64,000 bases of DNA from assembly GCF_000314975.1 (NCBI RefSeq), contig NZ_BAEN01000049.1, positions 155,434 through 219,433 on the forward strand. The letters run 5' to 3'. The DNA comes from Aliiglaciecola lipolytica E3. GTDB lineage: Bacteria > Pseudomonadota > Gammaproteobacteria > Enterobacterales > Alteromonadaceae. Positions 8,977 to 17,169 of this stretch are shown in pieces (within the stretch, counting starts at the first letter, position 1; each line of letters opens with the position of its first letter). The notes under the pieces are model-generated. The model was given only the letters and a program-made list of their open reading frames with translations, was not told where the DNA came from and did no database searches. Made by a program: the position numbers and the translations under genes.

Positions 8977-9977
8977 TTTGACCTCCCTGATAAACGCAAC
9001 CTAAACCAAGATAACGAGCTGTTGATAGCAATCAATAAACTAGCAATAAGGGCTATTGCCAACGGAAAATAAAACAAAGCCTGTAACGGACGCATTTGTC
9101 GGCTTTCTCTTTCGATAGGCTCTAAAGCATCTAGAATCGTATAGATCTGTTGTAATGATTGGGTGTCTTTAGCTCTGAAGTATTGTCCACCGGTTGACTC
9201 AGCAAGTTCGGTCAGCATGTTTTCATCTAAGTCTCTAGATGGATTAGTTTGTCGTTGACCAAAAAAGCCTTGGGTGATCATCGAGTCTGCACCTACACCA
9301 ATGGTATAAACGGTAACTTCATTGTTCACAGCTAACTCATTTGCTTGCGCAGGCGTAATATTTCCTGCTGTGTTTTGCCCATCAGTTAATAAAATAATCA
9401 CCTTATTTGATTCTTCTCTACTGGCAAAACGTTTTATTGAAAGACCAATTGCATCGCCTATGGCAGTTTGTTCTCCTACAAGGCCAATTTGACTCTCTAA
9501 CAATAATTGTTCAACGGTTTTTCTGTCGTAAGTGAGGGGAGCTTGCAAATAAGCGGTATCTGCAAACAAGATTAATCCCAATCTGTCGCCAACGCGTCTT
9601 TCTATAAAATCACTTAACACACTTTTTATCATGATTAAGCGGTTTACTCTCCGACCGTTTACGATCATATCTTCTTGATTCATGCTGCCTGATAAATCTA
9701 CTGCAAGCATAAGATCACGGCCCTCTGAAGGAATATTTACCGGCTCACCTAACCATTGAGGACGCGCAGCTGCAATCACCAATGCAATCCACGCCAGTAT
9801 AGCCAACACAAGGTTGAGACGGCTTGGACGGTTTTTTTTCACACTTTTGTGCATATTGGCTGTGAGTGCAGGTACACGTAACGCGGCGCCTTGTTGACGT
9901 TCTTTTTTAGGTATTAATAAAACAAAGAGTGGAAGCGGCAAGAAAAATAAAACCCACCACCAGGCAAACTCAAACAT
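8973..9977 (-). CDS. BatA-type VWA domain membrane protein
   Basis: 334 residues. Hydrophobic helices lie at about 5-22 and 55-72. The VWA domain starts near 88 with an intact metal-site motif DLSGS (94-98), and later contains ILLTDGQNTAGN. A C-terminal transmembrane helix lies near 300-325. The architecture matches BatA of the aerotolerance cluster. It overlaps the upstream DUF4381 gene by 8 bases and the downstream BatB-TPR gene by 4. The likely role is as an inner-membrane adaptor responding to the MoxR ATPase; this is inferred from family. Confidence 0.9.
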   Translation of the reverse strand: MFEFAWWWVLFFLPLPLFVLLIPKKERQQGAALRVPALTANMHKSVKKNRPSRLNLVLAILAWIALVIAAARPQWLGEPVNIPSEGRDLMLAVDLSGSMNQEDMIVNGRRVNRLIMIKSVLSDFIERRVGDRLGLILFADTAYLQAPLTYDRKTVEQLLLESQIGLVGEQTAIGDAIGLSIKRFASREESNKVIILLTDGQNTAGNITPAQANELAVNNEVTVYTIGVGADSMITQGFFGQRQTNPSRDLDENMLTELAESTGGQYFRAKDTQSLQQIYTILDALEPIERESRQMRPLQALFYFPLAIALIASLLIAINSSLSWFRLRLSGRSK

Positions 9978-10476
9978 TCTCAGCCTCCACTTCAGTTACA
10001 TGCTGTGTACTTACATTGCGTGGGGGTAGGGCTGATTTAATCCACAGCTTAGCTAATTGCATATTAGCTTCGGCGTTATTTGTTTGATTTTCTTGATATA
10101 AACTTTCAGTAAATTGTCGTATTTTTTGCTGGTAGCTTTGTTGCTGCTTTTTAGGTAATTGACTAGTCAGAAAGTCACACCATTGACTTCCATGTAAAGC
10201 GGCAACGTGTTCTTGTTCGAAATAACTTAATGCAGCGCGTTTTAGTACGATGTTAATTTGCGACGCTGCTTTAGGGTGATTAAGGTCGAGTTTACTTAAC
10301 GCAAGCAAAGCGGCTTTTTTAGCTTTACGTTTTAATATGTAACTACGCACAAAATAGATAATACTGGCAATGGCTATCACCACCATTAAAGCGGAAACCC
10401 ACCATCCCCATGCCAGCGGCCACATACTGACTTCTTGTGGGAGTTGAATATCGGCTAATTGATCTAACGGATTCAC
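9970..10476 (-). CDS. DUF4381 domain membrane protein
   Basis: 168 residues. It begins MNPLDQLADIQLPQ, the usual DUF4381 opening, with one transmembrane helix at about 25-45 (WWVSALMVVIAIASIIYFV) and a basic cytoplasmic domain after it. Members occur almost only between DUF58 and BatA genes in MoxR clusters, as here, with overlaps on both sides. Its biochemical function is unknown. The frequent Trp residues in the hydrophobic segment are typical for the family. Confidence 0.85.
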   Translation of the reverse strand: MNPLDQLADIQLPQEVSMWPLAWGWWVSALMVVIAIASIIYFVRSYILKRKAKKAALLALSKLDLNHPKAASQINIVLKRAALSYFEQEHVAALHGSQWCDFLTSQLPKKQQQSYQQKIRQFTESLYQENQTNNAEANMQLAKLWIKSALPPRNVSTQHVTEVEAENV

Positions 10477-11420
10477 GCTATTCCTCGTCTTTGTTCTACC
10501 AATTGTTGTTCTAACGGGGTTGCGGCGCTAACCTGTAAAATTTGCGCTTTACATTGTTGTAAGGTGCGCGAGATTTGCGCAAATTGGTGTTGATGGGAAT
10601 GTCGATATTGTTGTGACACTGTTTTTTCACCTAACATTAAGGTTTGCTGTTCAAATCCGTCGGTTACCTCAACCGCTTGAAAACCGCTGACTTTAGGTAA
10701 CTCATGCTCAAACGGATCTGTGATGGAGTAGGCGATCACTTCGCTGTGTCTAGATATTCTGCTTAAATGTTGCTTAGCCGCTTCATTTAAATGCTGAAAA
10801 TCGCTCAAGACAAAAACTAAACTCCCTGGGTGAACTAACCTTCTAAGGCGTGCACAAGCGTCGGAAAACTGAAAATTGCCTGGATACAAATCGTTAGGCT
10901 GATGTACTTCTATAAGTCCATGCAAAAAACCTAAAACCGCTTTTTGACGTGTTAAAGGCTTAAATTCTCGGTGTTGATGTTGGTTAAATACCAATCCGCC
11001 AATTCTATCCCCCCGGTTCTTAGCAGACCAAGCAATCAACGATGCCAGATGAGCCGCTTGTACGGATTTGTACAATAGCTGCGTACCAAAATGCATATTA
11101 GGCGATAGGTCTGCCAGAATAAAAATAGGGCGTTCTTTTTCTTCACGATACAGCTTGGTATGGGTTTTACCTGAACGCGCAGTCACGCGCCAATCGATTG
11201 CCCTGATATCATCGCCCGGTTGATAGTGCCGCGCTTCATCGAATTCCATGCCACGCCCTTTGGTCTTTGCCAAATAGCTTCCAGCCAATTTAGACTGAAT
11301 GGTTTTGCGCGGTGCTAAATTTAACAGGCTTGTTTTTTTCTGATAATACAATAGCTGCTTAATGTTTAACGCAACACCGTCTGCGCTTAACCGATTCAAC
11401 CACTTAGTTACATCTTGCAT
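10473..11420 (-). CDS. DUF58 domain protein (VWA-like) of MoxR cluster
   Basis: 315 residues. The DUF58 signature lies at about 56-95: GRGMEFDEARHYQPGDD, then IRAIDWRVTARSGKTHTK. The remainder resembles a VWA-like fold, with ILADLSPNM near 100-108 in the metal-site position (DLSPNM departs from the standard DxSxS). No transmembrane segment is seen, so it is probably cytoplasmic. It starts 9 bases after moxR and overlaps the DUF4381 gene by 4 bases. DUF58 proteins pair with MoxR ATPases; their molecular activity is not firmly known. Confidence 0.9.
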   Translation of the reverse strand: MQDVTKWLNRLSADGVALNIKQLLYYQKKTSLLNLAPRKTIQSKLAGSYLAKTKGRGMEFDEARHYQPGDDIRAIDWRVTARSGKTHTKLYREEKERPIFILADLSPNMHFGTQLLYKSVQAAHLASLIAWSAKNRGDRIGGLVFNQHQHREFKPLTRQKAVLGFLHGLIEVHQPNDLYPGNFQFSDACARLRRLVHPGSLVFVLSDFQHLNEAAKQHLSRISRHSEVIAYSITDPFEHELPKVSGFQAVEVTDGFEQQTLMLGEKTVSQQYRHSHQHQFAQISRTLQQCKAQILQVSAATPLEQQLVEQRRGIA

Positions 11421-11429
11421 ACAATCAGT

Positions 11430-12386
11430 CTATGGAACGGGAACAAGCGTTAAAATACGATCCAGCAGTTGATTCGCATCAACGCCTTCAGCCTCAGCTT
11501 CATAACTCAATAAAATTCTATGTCGTAAAACATTATGGAAAACAGCACGTATATTGTCTGGTCCTACAAAATCCCGTCCCATTAACCAAGCATGTGCTCT
11601 GGCACATTTGTCTAGCGCAATGGTCGCACGTGGACTTGCACCAAATTCAATCCAGTTGGCGAGTTGTGGGTCATATTTTTCAGGCGTTCGCGTGGCAATA
11701 ATCAATTCCACAAGATAATTTTCCAGCGATTCAGCTAAATGAATTTGCAAGACTTCTTTGCGAGCAGCAAAAATATCAGCTTGAGTCATGATGTCGGCAT
11801 TGACCTGTTGACTATTGATCGCTTCATCGCGGGTTAAGCGCAATATTTTCAATTCAGTTTCTGCGCCTGGATAATCAATTTCCAGGTGCATTAAGAAACG
11901 GTCAAGTTGTGCCTCGGGTAATGGGTAAGTCCCTTCTTGTTCAATCGGGTTTTGAGTAGCCATTACTAAAAATAGCTCGGACAACGGATAAGTCTTATTA
12001 CCTACCGTTATTTGTTTTTCGGCCATGGCTTCTAGTAAAGCCGATTGCACTTTTGCCGGTGCTCTGTTGATTTCATCTGCTAACACTAAGTTATGAAAAA
12101 GGGGACCACGTTGAAATACAAACTCACCGGTTTCTGGGCGATAAATATCGGTGCCGGTTAAATCGGCCGGTAATAAGTCTGGGGTAAATTGAACGCGGTG
12201 AAAGTCGCCTTCAATACCTTGCGCTAACGCATTGACAGCACGTGTTTTAGCCAATCCTGGAGGCCCTTCAACAAGTAAATGACCATTTGCTAAAAGCGCA
12301 ATCATAATGTTGTGGGTTAGGTTGTTTTGTCCAATTACCTGCGAGTCTAAATACGCTTGTAATCGTTTAAATTGTTCAACTGCCAT
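11430..12386 (-). CDS. MoxR family AAA+ ATPase
   Basis: 318 residues, usual for MoxR ATPases. Walker A is GPPGLAKT (41-48), Walker B is VLADEI (101-106), and sensor 1 lies in VMATQNPIEQEGTYPLPEAQLDRF. The C-terminal lid contains GASPRATIALDKCARAHAWLMGR. It is the first gene of the minus-strand cluster moxR-DUF58-DUF4381-batA-batB/TPR-batD. In this type of cluster the ATPase probably remodels or loads VWA-domain partners; the target is unknown here. Confidence 0.93.
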   Translation of the reverse strand: MAVEQFKRLQAYLDSQVIGQNNLTHNIMIALLANGHLLVEGPPGLAKTRAVNALAQGIEGDFHRVQFTPDLLPADLTGTDIYRPETGEFVFQRGPLFHNLVLADEINRAPAKVQSALLEAMAEKQITVGNKTYPLSELFLVMATQNPIEQEGTYPLPEAQLDRFLMHLEIDYPGAETELKILRLTRDEAINSQQVNADIMTQADIFAARKEVLQIHLAESLENYLVELIIATRTPEKYDPQLANWIEFGASPRATIALDKCARAHAWLMGRDFVGPDNIRAVFHNVLRHRILLSYEAEAEGVDANQLLDRILTLVPVP

Positions 12387-12544
12387 TAATTTGTCCTAAC
12401 TGCGATATTAAAGGTGTTTATCAGTGATTAGCGGGGTTACATAGTGACACATTCTTTTATATAAGGTTCCCTTTTAGAAATACAATGTTACAAATTGCTA
12501 ATTCGTTATGAATGTATGCGAAAAGTTAATTTGTTAACTAGAAT

Positions 12545-12572
12545 TTGAATTTTGCCTAACAGTCTGTACAAT
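12545..12572 (+). promoter_or_regulatory. Candidate sigma-70 promoter of fadIJ
   Basis: TTGAAT, a 16-base spacer, then TACAAT. It is 58 bases upstream of the fadI ATG. The transcript would start near 12579, just ahead of the FadR-like palindrome. Confidence 0.55.
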
Positions 12573-12585
12573 CAAAGCATAACAT

Positions 12586-12602
12586 TACAGGTCAGACCAC
12601 TC
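12586..12602 (+). promoter_or_regulatory. Candidate FadR operator upstream of fadIJ
   Basis: TACAGGTCAGACCACTC contains the perfect inverted core GGTC-A-GACC of the FadR consensus (AACTGGTCNGACCAGTT). The outer bases match only partly. Its position directly downstream of the promoter would let a bound repressor block transcription, as FadR does at fad genes in E. coli. A PsrA-type regulator cannot be excluded. Confidence 0.5.
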
Positions 12603-12629
12603 TGACGAGCTAAAATACGAGGACAAACA

Positions 12630-13940
12630 ATGTCAGCAAAACAATCAGTTACTACCCGCAACGGCGATAGAATAGCTATCGTGGCGGGTTTACGAACACC
12701 TTTTGCAAAAATGGCGACGTATTTTCACGGCGTTCCAGCGGTCGATTTGGGTAAGTTAGTTGTTAACGAGATGATTACGCGCAACAACTTAGATCCAAAT
12801 TTAGTTGAGCAATTAGTGTATGGGCAGGTTGTGCAGATGCCTGAAGCGCCAAACATCGCTCGCGAAATCGTGTTAGGCACTGGCATGAACGTACATACTG
12901 ATGCTTATTCAGTTTCCAGAGCTTGTGCAACTAGTTTTCAAGCCACAGTGAATATTGCCGAATCAATGATGGCTGGAAATATAGCCGTCGGAATTGCCGG
13001 TGGCGCTGACTCTACGTCGGTTTCGCCGATTGGCGTGTCTAAACCTTTAGCTCGCGCATTGACAGATTTACAGAAAACGAAAACCCTTGGACAGAAGTGG
13101 AACGTTTTCAAAAAATTAAGATTTAAAGATCTATTGCCGGTTCCGCCTGCTGTTGCCGAATATTCTACTGGATTATCAATGGGGCAAACGGCTGAACAAA
13201 TGGCTAAGACCCACAATATATCGCGTCAAGAACAAGACGAACTCGCTCACCGTTCGCATACATTAGCCGCAAAAAGCTGGAACGAAGGGCACTTGGCTAA
13301 TGAAGTTATGACAGCCTATGCAGAACCTTATAAAGGTGCGTTGGAAAAAGATAATAACGTTCGATTTGACTCAACTTTAGCGGGCTACGCAAAACCTCGT
13401 CCGGTTTTTGATAAAAAGCACGGTACTGTTACCGCAGCCAATGCCACACCGCTTACTGATGGCGCTTCTGCAATTGTTATGATGACAGAAAGCCGTGCGA
13501 AAGAGCTTGGGTATACGCCACTTGGTTATATTCGCAGTTATGCATTTGCCGCCATTGATGTGTGGGAAGATATGTTAATGGGTCCCTCTTACGCAACGCC
13601 TATCGCGTTAGATAGAGCTGGCATGTCACTGAGCGATCTTACTTTAATCGAAATGCACGAAGCATTTGCTGCGCAAACATTGGCAAATATAAAAATGTTT
13701 GCCAGCGATAAATTTGCGCAAGAAAAATTGGGCCGAAGTAAAGCTACAGGCGAAATTGATATGGATAAGTTTAATCAAATGGGTAGCTCAATCGCATATG
13801 GACATCCATTTGCGGCCACGGGGACACGTATGATTACGCAAATGCTAAATGACTTGAATCGCAAAGGCGGAGGGACAGGTCTAGTGACAGCCTGTGCTGC
13901 TGGCGGTCTTGGTGCTGCTATGATCGTTGAAACTGAGTAA
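12630..13940 (+). CDS. fadI: 3-ketoacyl-CoA thiolase FadI (beta subunit)
   Basis: 436 residues, the same length as E. coli FadI. It catalyses the thiolytic cleavage of 3-ketoacyl-CoA to acetyl-CoA and shortened acyl-CoA in fatty acid beta-oxidation. The nucleophilic cysteine is Cys99 in [10 protein letters not shown]. The His motif appears in [12 protein letters not shown], and the second cysteine in [14 protein letters not shown] close to the C-terminus. The N-terminal part [20 protein letters not shown] is typical for FadI rather than FadA. A ribosome site (CGAGGACAA) precedes the ATG. fadJ begins 10 bases later, so the two subunits are co-transcribed. Confidence 0.97.
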   Translation: MSAKQSVTTRNGDRIAIVAGLRTPFAKMATYFHGVPAVDLGKLVVNEMITRNNLDPNLVEQLVYGQVVQMPEAPNIAREIVLGTGMNVHTDAYSVSRACATSFQATVNIAESMMAGNIAVGIAGGADSTSVSPIGVSKPLARALTDLQKTKTLGQKWNVFKKLRFKDLLPVPPAVAEYSTGLSMGQTAEQMAKTHNISRQEQDELAHRSHTLAAKSWNEGHLANEVMTAYAEPYKGALEKDNNVRFDSTLAGYAKPRPVFDKKHGTVTAANATPLTDGASAIVMMTESRAKELGYTPLGYIRSYAFAAIDVWEDMLMGPSYATPIALDRAGMSLSDLTLIEMHEAFAAQTLANIKMFASDKFAQEKLGRSKATGEIDMDKFNQMGSSIAYGHPFAATGTRMITQMLNDLNRKGGGTGLVTACAAGGLGAAMIVETE

Positions 13941-13950
13941 GGGGAATATC

Positions 13951-16104
13951 ATGGAAAAAGCGAATAACGAAACTCAAACAACGGCAGAAAATAACGCCTT
14001 TACCTTAGATGTCCATGACAATGGCGTAGCAATCTTAAGCATGGATGTTCCTGGCGAATCGATGAATACCCTGAAAATGGAATTTGCAGAACAAATTTCG
14101 GCTATGTTGGATGAAATCGAAAGCAACAATAAGATAAAAGGGGTTGTTGTTATCAGCGGTAAAGATAGCTCTTTTGTTGCAGGCGCAGACATTAGTATGT
14201 TGGCGTCTTGTGAAACCGCGCAAGATGTAGAAGCGATTTCAACTGGCGGGCAACAAATTTTTCAACGAATAGAAAATATGCAAGCCCACTTTGTTGCTGC
14301 CATTCATGGTCCAGCCTTGGGGGGCGGTCTTGAACTCGCTTTGGCGTGTCATTCAAGAATATGTACGGACGATAAAAAGACCCAAATGGGTTTGCCTGAA
14401 GTTCAGCTAGGGTTGCTGCCAGGTAGCGGTGGAACACAAAGATTACCGCGATTGATTGGTATTCAGCAAGCTATGAAAATGATGCTCACTGGCTCACCAG
14501 TGCGCGCTAAACAAGCGCTAAAATATGGCATAGTTGATGACATGGTACCACGCTCTATATTAATGGATGTGGCTATCGAACTGGCGCAAAAACCTAAGCC
14601 GCAACCGAAACCTGTAAAGTTAAATCTAATGGGGCAGTTTTTAGAAAAAACGCCAATTGGTCGCAATACCATGTTCAAACAGGCTAGAAAACAGACCTTG
14701 AGTAAAACCAAAGGTAATTATCCTGCTCCAGAACTGATTATAGATTGTATCGAAACAGGAATTGATAAAGGCATTCAAGAAGGAATGTCAGTTGAAGCGA
14801 AGAACTTTGCTTATCTGGTTATGACACCTGAGTCTGAGCAATTACGTAATATCTTTTTCGCAACCACCGAAATGAAAAAAGAAACTGGCGTGACCGGTGT
14901 TGAACCAGGTCAACTGAAAAAGGTGGGTATTCTGGGTGGCGGTTTGATGGGCGGAGGTATTGCTTTTGTTACTGCAACTAAAGCTGGCTTGCCTGCCAGA
15001 ATCAAAGACATTCGTTCTGAAGGGATCGCTAATGCAATGAAATATTCGTTTGATCTTTTAAACAAAAAGGTTAAGCGTCGATTTATTCCCAAATCTGAAA
15101 TGCAGAAGCAAATGTCGCTATTGACTGGCAGTATTGATTACTCGGGATTTGGCGATGCTGATGTGGTTATTGAAGCTGTTTTCGAAGATTTAGAATTGAA
15201 GCAATCCATGGTTCATGACGTAGAAACCCATTGTAATGAAAATACTATCTTTGCGTCTAATACATCATCTATCCCGATTGGACAGATAGCTGAGAAGGCC
15301 GCACGACCAGAACAGGTTATCGGACTTCATTACTTCTCTCCAGTGGATAAAATGCCGCTTGCAGAAGTAATTGCCCACGACAAGACGTCTGATAAAACCA
15401 TTTCTACGACGGTTGAATTAGCCCGCAAACAGGGGAAAACGCCTATCGTAGTCAAAGACGGGGCAGGGTTTTATGTCAACCGAATATTAGCGCCTTACAT
15501 GAATGAAGCTGCAAATATTTTGTTGGCTGGCGAGCCTATAGAACATATAGATCGTTCTTTGGTGAAATTTGGTTTTCCGGTTGGACCGGTTAAATTGTTA
15601 GATGAAGTTGGCATTGACGTTGGGACTAAAATTATTCCAATCTTGATGGCTCAATTTGGTGAACGATTTAAATCCGCAGAAGCCTTCGATAAAGTGCTAG
15701 CTGATGATCGCAAAGGCAAAAAGAACAAACGCGGTTTTTATGCCTATTCTGGCAAGAACCCTGGTAAAGAAGTTGACGAAAGTGTCTATGAACTTTTGGA
15801 TATTAAACCTGAGCAAAGTTTAAGTGGTGTGGAAATTTCTGAACGCTGCGTACTGCTTATGTTGAATGAAGCTGCTATGTGTCTTGATGAGGGAGTCATA
15901 CGAAGCCCGAGAGATGGTGATATCGGCGCTATATTCGGTATCGGCTTTCCACCGTTTTTAGGGGGACCATTCCGTTATATAGATAAGTTAGGAGCAAAAT
16001 ATGTTGTTGAAAGATTGCAACATAACAGTACGAAGTTTGGAGATAAGTTTCTCCCAGCTCCTAAGTTGGTTGAAATGGCAGAAAAAGGCGAATCCTTTTA
16101 TTAA
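13951..16104 (+). CDS. fadJ: Fatty acid oxidation complex alpha subunit FadJ
   Basis: 717 residues (E. coli FadJ is 714). The N-terminal crotonase domain carries both catalytic glutamates (GGGLE, Glu128; GLPE, Glu150). The NAD-binding domain begins with [11 protein letters not shown] at about 327. The 3-hydroxyacyl-CoA dehydrogenase motif [16 protein letters not shown] and the C-terminal dehydrogenase domain complete the protein. It performs enoyl-CoA hydration and 3-hydroxyacyl-CoA oxidation in complex with FadI. The ATG at 13951 is preceded by AAGGGG at 13939-13944, overlapping the fadI stop region; an upstream in-frame TTG inside fadI is less likely. Confidence 0.96.
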   Translation: MEKANNETQTTAENNAFTLDVHDNGVAILSMDVPGESMNTLKMEFAEQISAMLDEIESNNKIKGVVVISGKDSSFVAGADISMLASCETAQDVEAISTGGQQIFQRIENMQAHFVAAIHGPALGGGLELALACHSRICTDDKKTQMGLPEVQLGLLPGSGGTQRLPRLIGIQQAMKMMLTGSPVRAKQALKYGIVDDMVPRSILMDVAIELAQKPKPQPKPVKLNLMGQFLEKTPIGRNTMFKQARKQTLSKTKGNYPAPELIIDCIETGIDKGIQEGMSVEAKNFAYLVMTPESEQLRNIFFATTEMKKETGVTGVEPGQLKKVGILGGGLMGGGIAFVTATKAGLPARIKDIRSEGIANAMKYSFDLLNKKVKRRFIPKSEMQKQMSLLTGSIDYSGFGDADVVIEAVFEDLELKQSMVHDVETHCNENTIFASNTSSIPIGQIAEKAARPEQVIGLHYFSPVDKMPLAEVIAHDKTSDKTISTTVELARKQGKTPIVVKDGAGFYVNRILAPYMNEAANILLAGEPIEHIDRSLVKFGFPVGPVKLLDEVGIDVGTKIIPILMAQFGERFKSAEAFDKVLADDRKGKKNKRGFYAYSGKNPGKEVDESVYELLDIKPEQSLSGVEISERCVLLMLNEAAMCLDEGVIRSPRDGDIGAIFGIGFPPFLGGPFRYIDKLGAKYVVERLQHNSTKFGDKFLPAPKLVEMAEKGESFY

Positions 16105-16185
16105 GAGTTGATATTTACTACTGCAAAAATGTGGAGTCGTAAAGTTTCACTTTAATTAAATGCATAAAAAATGTAAATAAACTGT

Positions 16186-16214
16186 AAAAAACCGAGCTTG
16201 TCTCGGTTTTTTTA
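16186..16214 (+). terminator. Rho-independent terminator of fadIJ
   Basis: Stem ACCGAG / CTCGGT with a 5-base loop followed by T7, 82 bases after the fadJ stop codon. Confidence 0.85.
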
Positions 16215-16296
16215 TGTGAAACTCATGAAATCTCTAGTTTTGTTGCTGTGGTTGAGTATAATTTGCACGAAATTAATGAGCGGAAGGCGAGCATAA

Positions 16297-16494
16297 GTGA
16301 TATTAGCATTGTTAAGTTGTTTGGTGTTTAGCGTATATTATTATGTTGAAGCATTTAAAAGTGCTTTACCTGCCAAAAAGTGGGCGGTGGCTGGTCTGTT
16401 TTTGGGGCCAATGGTTTTACCGATGTTTTCTATTTCTCAACGAGTGGCATTGCGCCAGGCGCGTGGGTTCAATAATTCATTTATATTTGTTTAA
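16297..16494 (+). CDS. Small conserved-looking membrane protein, function unknown
   Basis: 65 residues starting at GTG 16297, with GGAAGG about ten bases upstream. The first 17 residues are hydrophobic (ILALLSCLVFSVYYYVEAF) and a second hydrophobic stretch follows near 28-46 (WAVAGLFLGPMVLPMFSI), giving two predicted membrane helices. The tail is basic (RVALRQARGF). Independent placement after the fadIJ terminator, a good ribosome site and the LPAKKWAVAGLFLGP pattern support a real gene, but I do not recognise a named family. The overlapping frame at 16343 is less convincing. Confidence 0.6.
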   Translation: MILALLSCLVFSVYYYVEAFKSALPAKKWAVAGLFLGPMVLPMFSISQRVALRQARGFNNSFIFV

Positions 16495-16498
16495 GATG

Positions 16499-16523
16499 AA
16501 AAAAAGAGAGGATATACCTCTCT
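16499..16523 (-). terminator. Rho-independent terminator of the repeat-peptide gene
   Basis: On the minus strand, stem AGAGAGG / CCTCTCT with a 5-base loop is followed by T7. It is 48 bases downstream of the stop codon of the repeat-peptide gene and gives that gene its own transcript end. Confidence 0.75.
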
Positions 16524-16570
16524 CTTCAAATACTGTCCATGTCATCTATAAAAGTCCAACGCACTAGCAC

Positions 16571-16801
16571 TTAAAAACCAATACCACCACCAGGCTTAAG
16601 CGCCTTGTTAGTGTCGAATCCGATACCACCGCCAGGCTTAAGTGCCTTGTTAGTGTCAAATCCAATACCGCCACCAGGCTTAAGTGCCTTGTTTGACGCA
16701 GTAGATACAGTTTTTTGCTGTTCTGCAGTATTTGCGCCGTCTAAAGTTGCGCTCGCAGGAGTTGTAGTTAGCATTAGTGCTACGGCATACGCTTTTAACA
16801 T
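16571..16801 (-). CDS. Small secreted protein with three NKALKPGGGIGF repeats
   Basis: 76 residues. A signal peptide (about 1-18, MLKAYAVALMLTTTPASA) is followed by a short Ala/Gln/Thr-rich linker. Then come three identical 12-residue repeats, NKALKPGGGIGF, at 37-48, 51-62 and 65-76, separated by Asp-Thr. The third repeat ends exactly at the stop codon. The ribosome site AAGAGGAA lies 6-7 bases before the ATG. It has its own promoter region and terminator, so it is a monocistronic gene. I recognise no family. It could be a secreted repeat peptide (a processed signal, an antimicrobial or a surface protein); none of these is shown by the sequence. Confidence 0.7.
   Translation of the reverse strand: MLKAYAVALMLTTTPASATLDGANTAEQQKTVSTASNKALKPGGGIGFDTNKALKPGGGIGFDTNKALKPGGGIGF
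16574..16693 (-). repeat. Three tandem 42-bp coding repeats (third lacks the linker)
   Basis: Repeat units at 16658-16693, 16616-16651 and 16574-16609, each encoding NKALKPGGGIGF, with GACACT linkers. Six of the twelve codons vary between copies (Ala, three Gly, Ile and Phe codons) and every change is synonymous. Confidence 0.9.
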
Positions 16802-16849
16802 CTTTTGGTTCCTCTTAGGTACTTCATAATTTTATTTTAATTTTATGAA

Positions 16850-16865
16850 TGACAATTTTTTGTCA
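16850..16865. promoter_or_regulatory. Palindrome overlapping the likely -35 box of the repeat-peptide gene
   Basis: TGACAATTTTTTGTCA has perfect 6-base arms around TTTT. On the minus strand a TTGACA box (16861-16866) overlaps it, with AT-rich -10 options such as TAAAAT about 15 bases further. An operator is possible; the palindrome may also simply be chance in AT-rich DNA. Confidence 0.4.
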
Positions 16866-16866
16866 A

Positions 16867-17169
16867 TCAATACTGTATCTGCGAGGAGTATGCCAACTTT
16901 AGGAATTTGTTGAATAAATTTACCATTAAGTTTTTGAATAGCTTTTAAAAACTAAAAAATAGTATATTTATCAATTAGATATGCTTCACCCTATGCTTTA
17001 AGGTTTATTATTAAAAAATCTTGATAGTTTATTTGTGTCGCAATTAATCATTCGTCTATTTTCTGACGCATCTGTTGTGGTGGGGAAGCTAAAGGGAGTT
17101 AATATCTTTTAAATATAGCCAATACTGAAACGCAAACAGGATTAAACATCCAAACATATTATATTGAAA
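16867..17169. other. Intergenic region between sensor gene and repeat-peptide gene
   Basis: About 300 AT-rich bases. I see no reading frame, no strong terminator after the sensor gene, and no RNA gene. Confidence 0.6.

Noticed and set aside
16343..16567. Alternative 74-residue frame overlapping the small membrane protein at 16297
   Set aside because: The 16297 frame has a ribosome site and membrane-helix pattern; the other reads through the terminator hairpin and ends in unstructured sequence.
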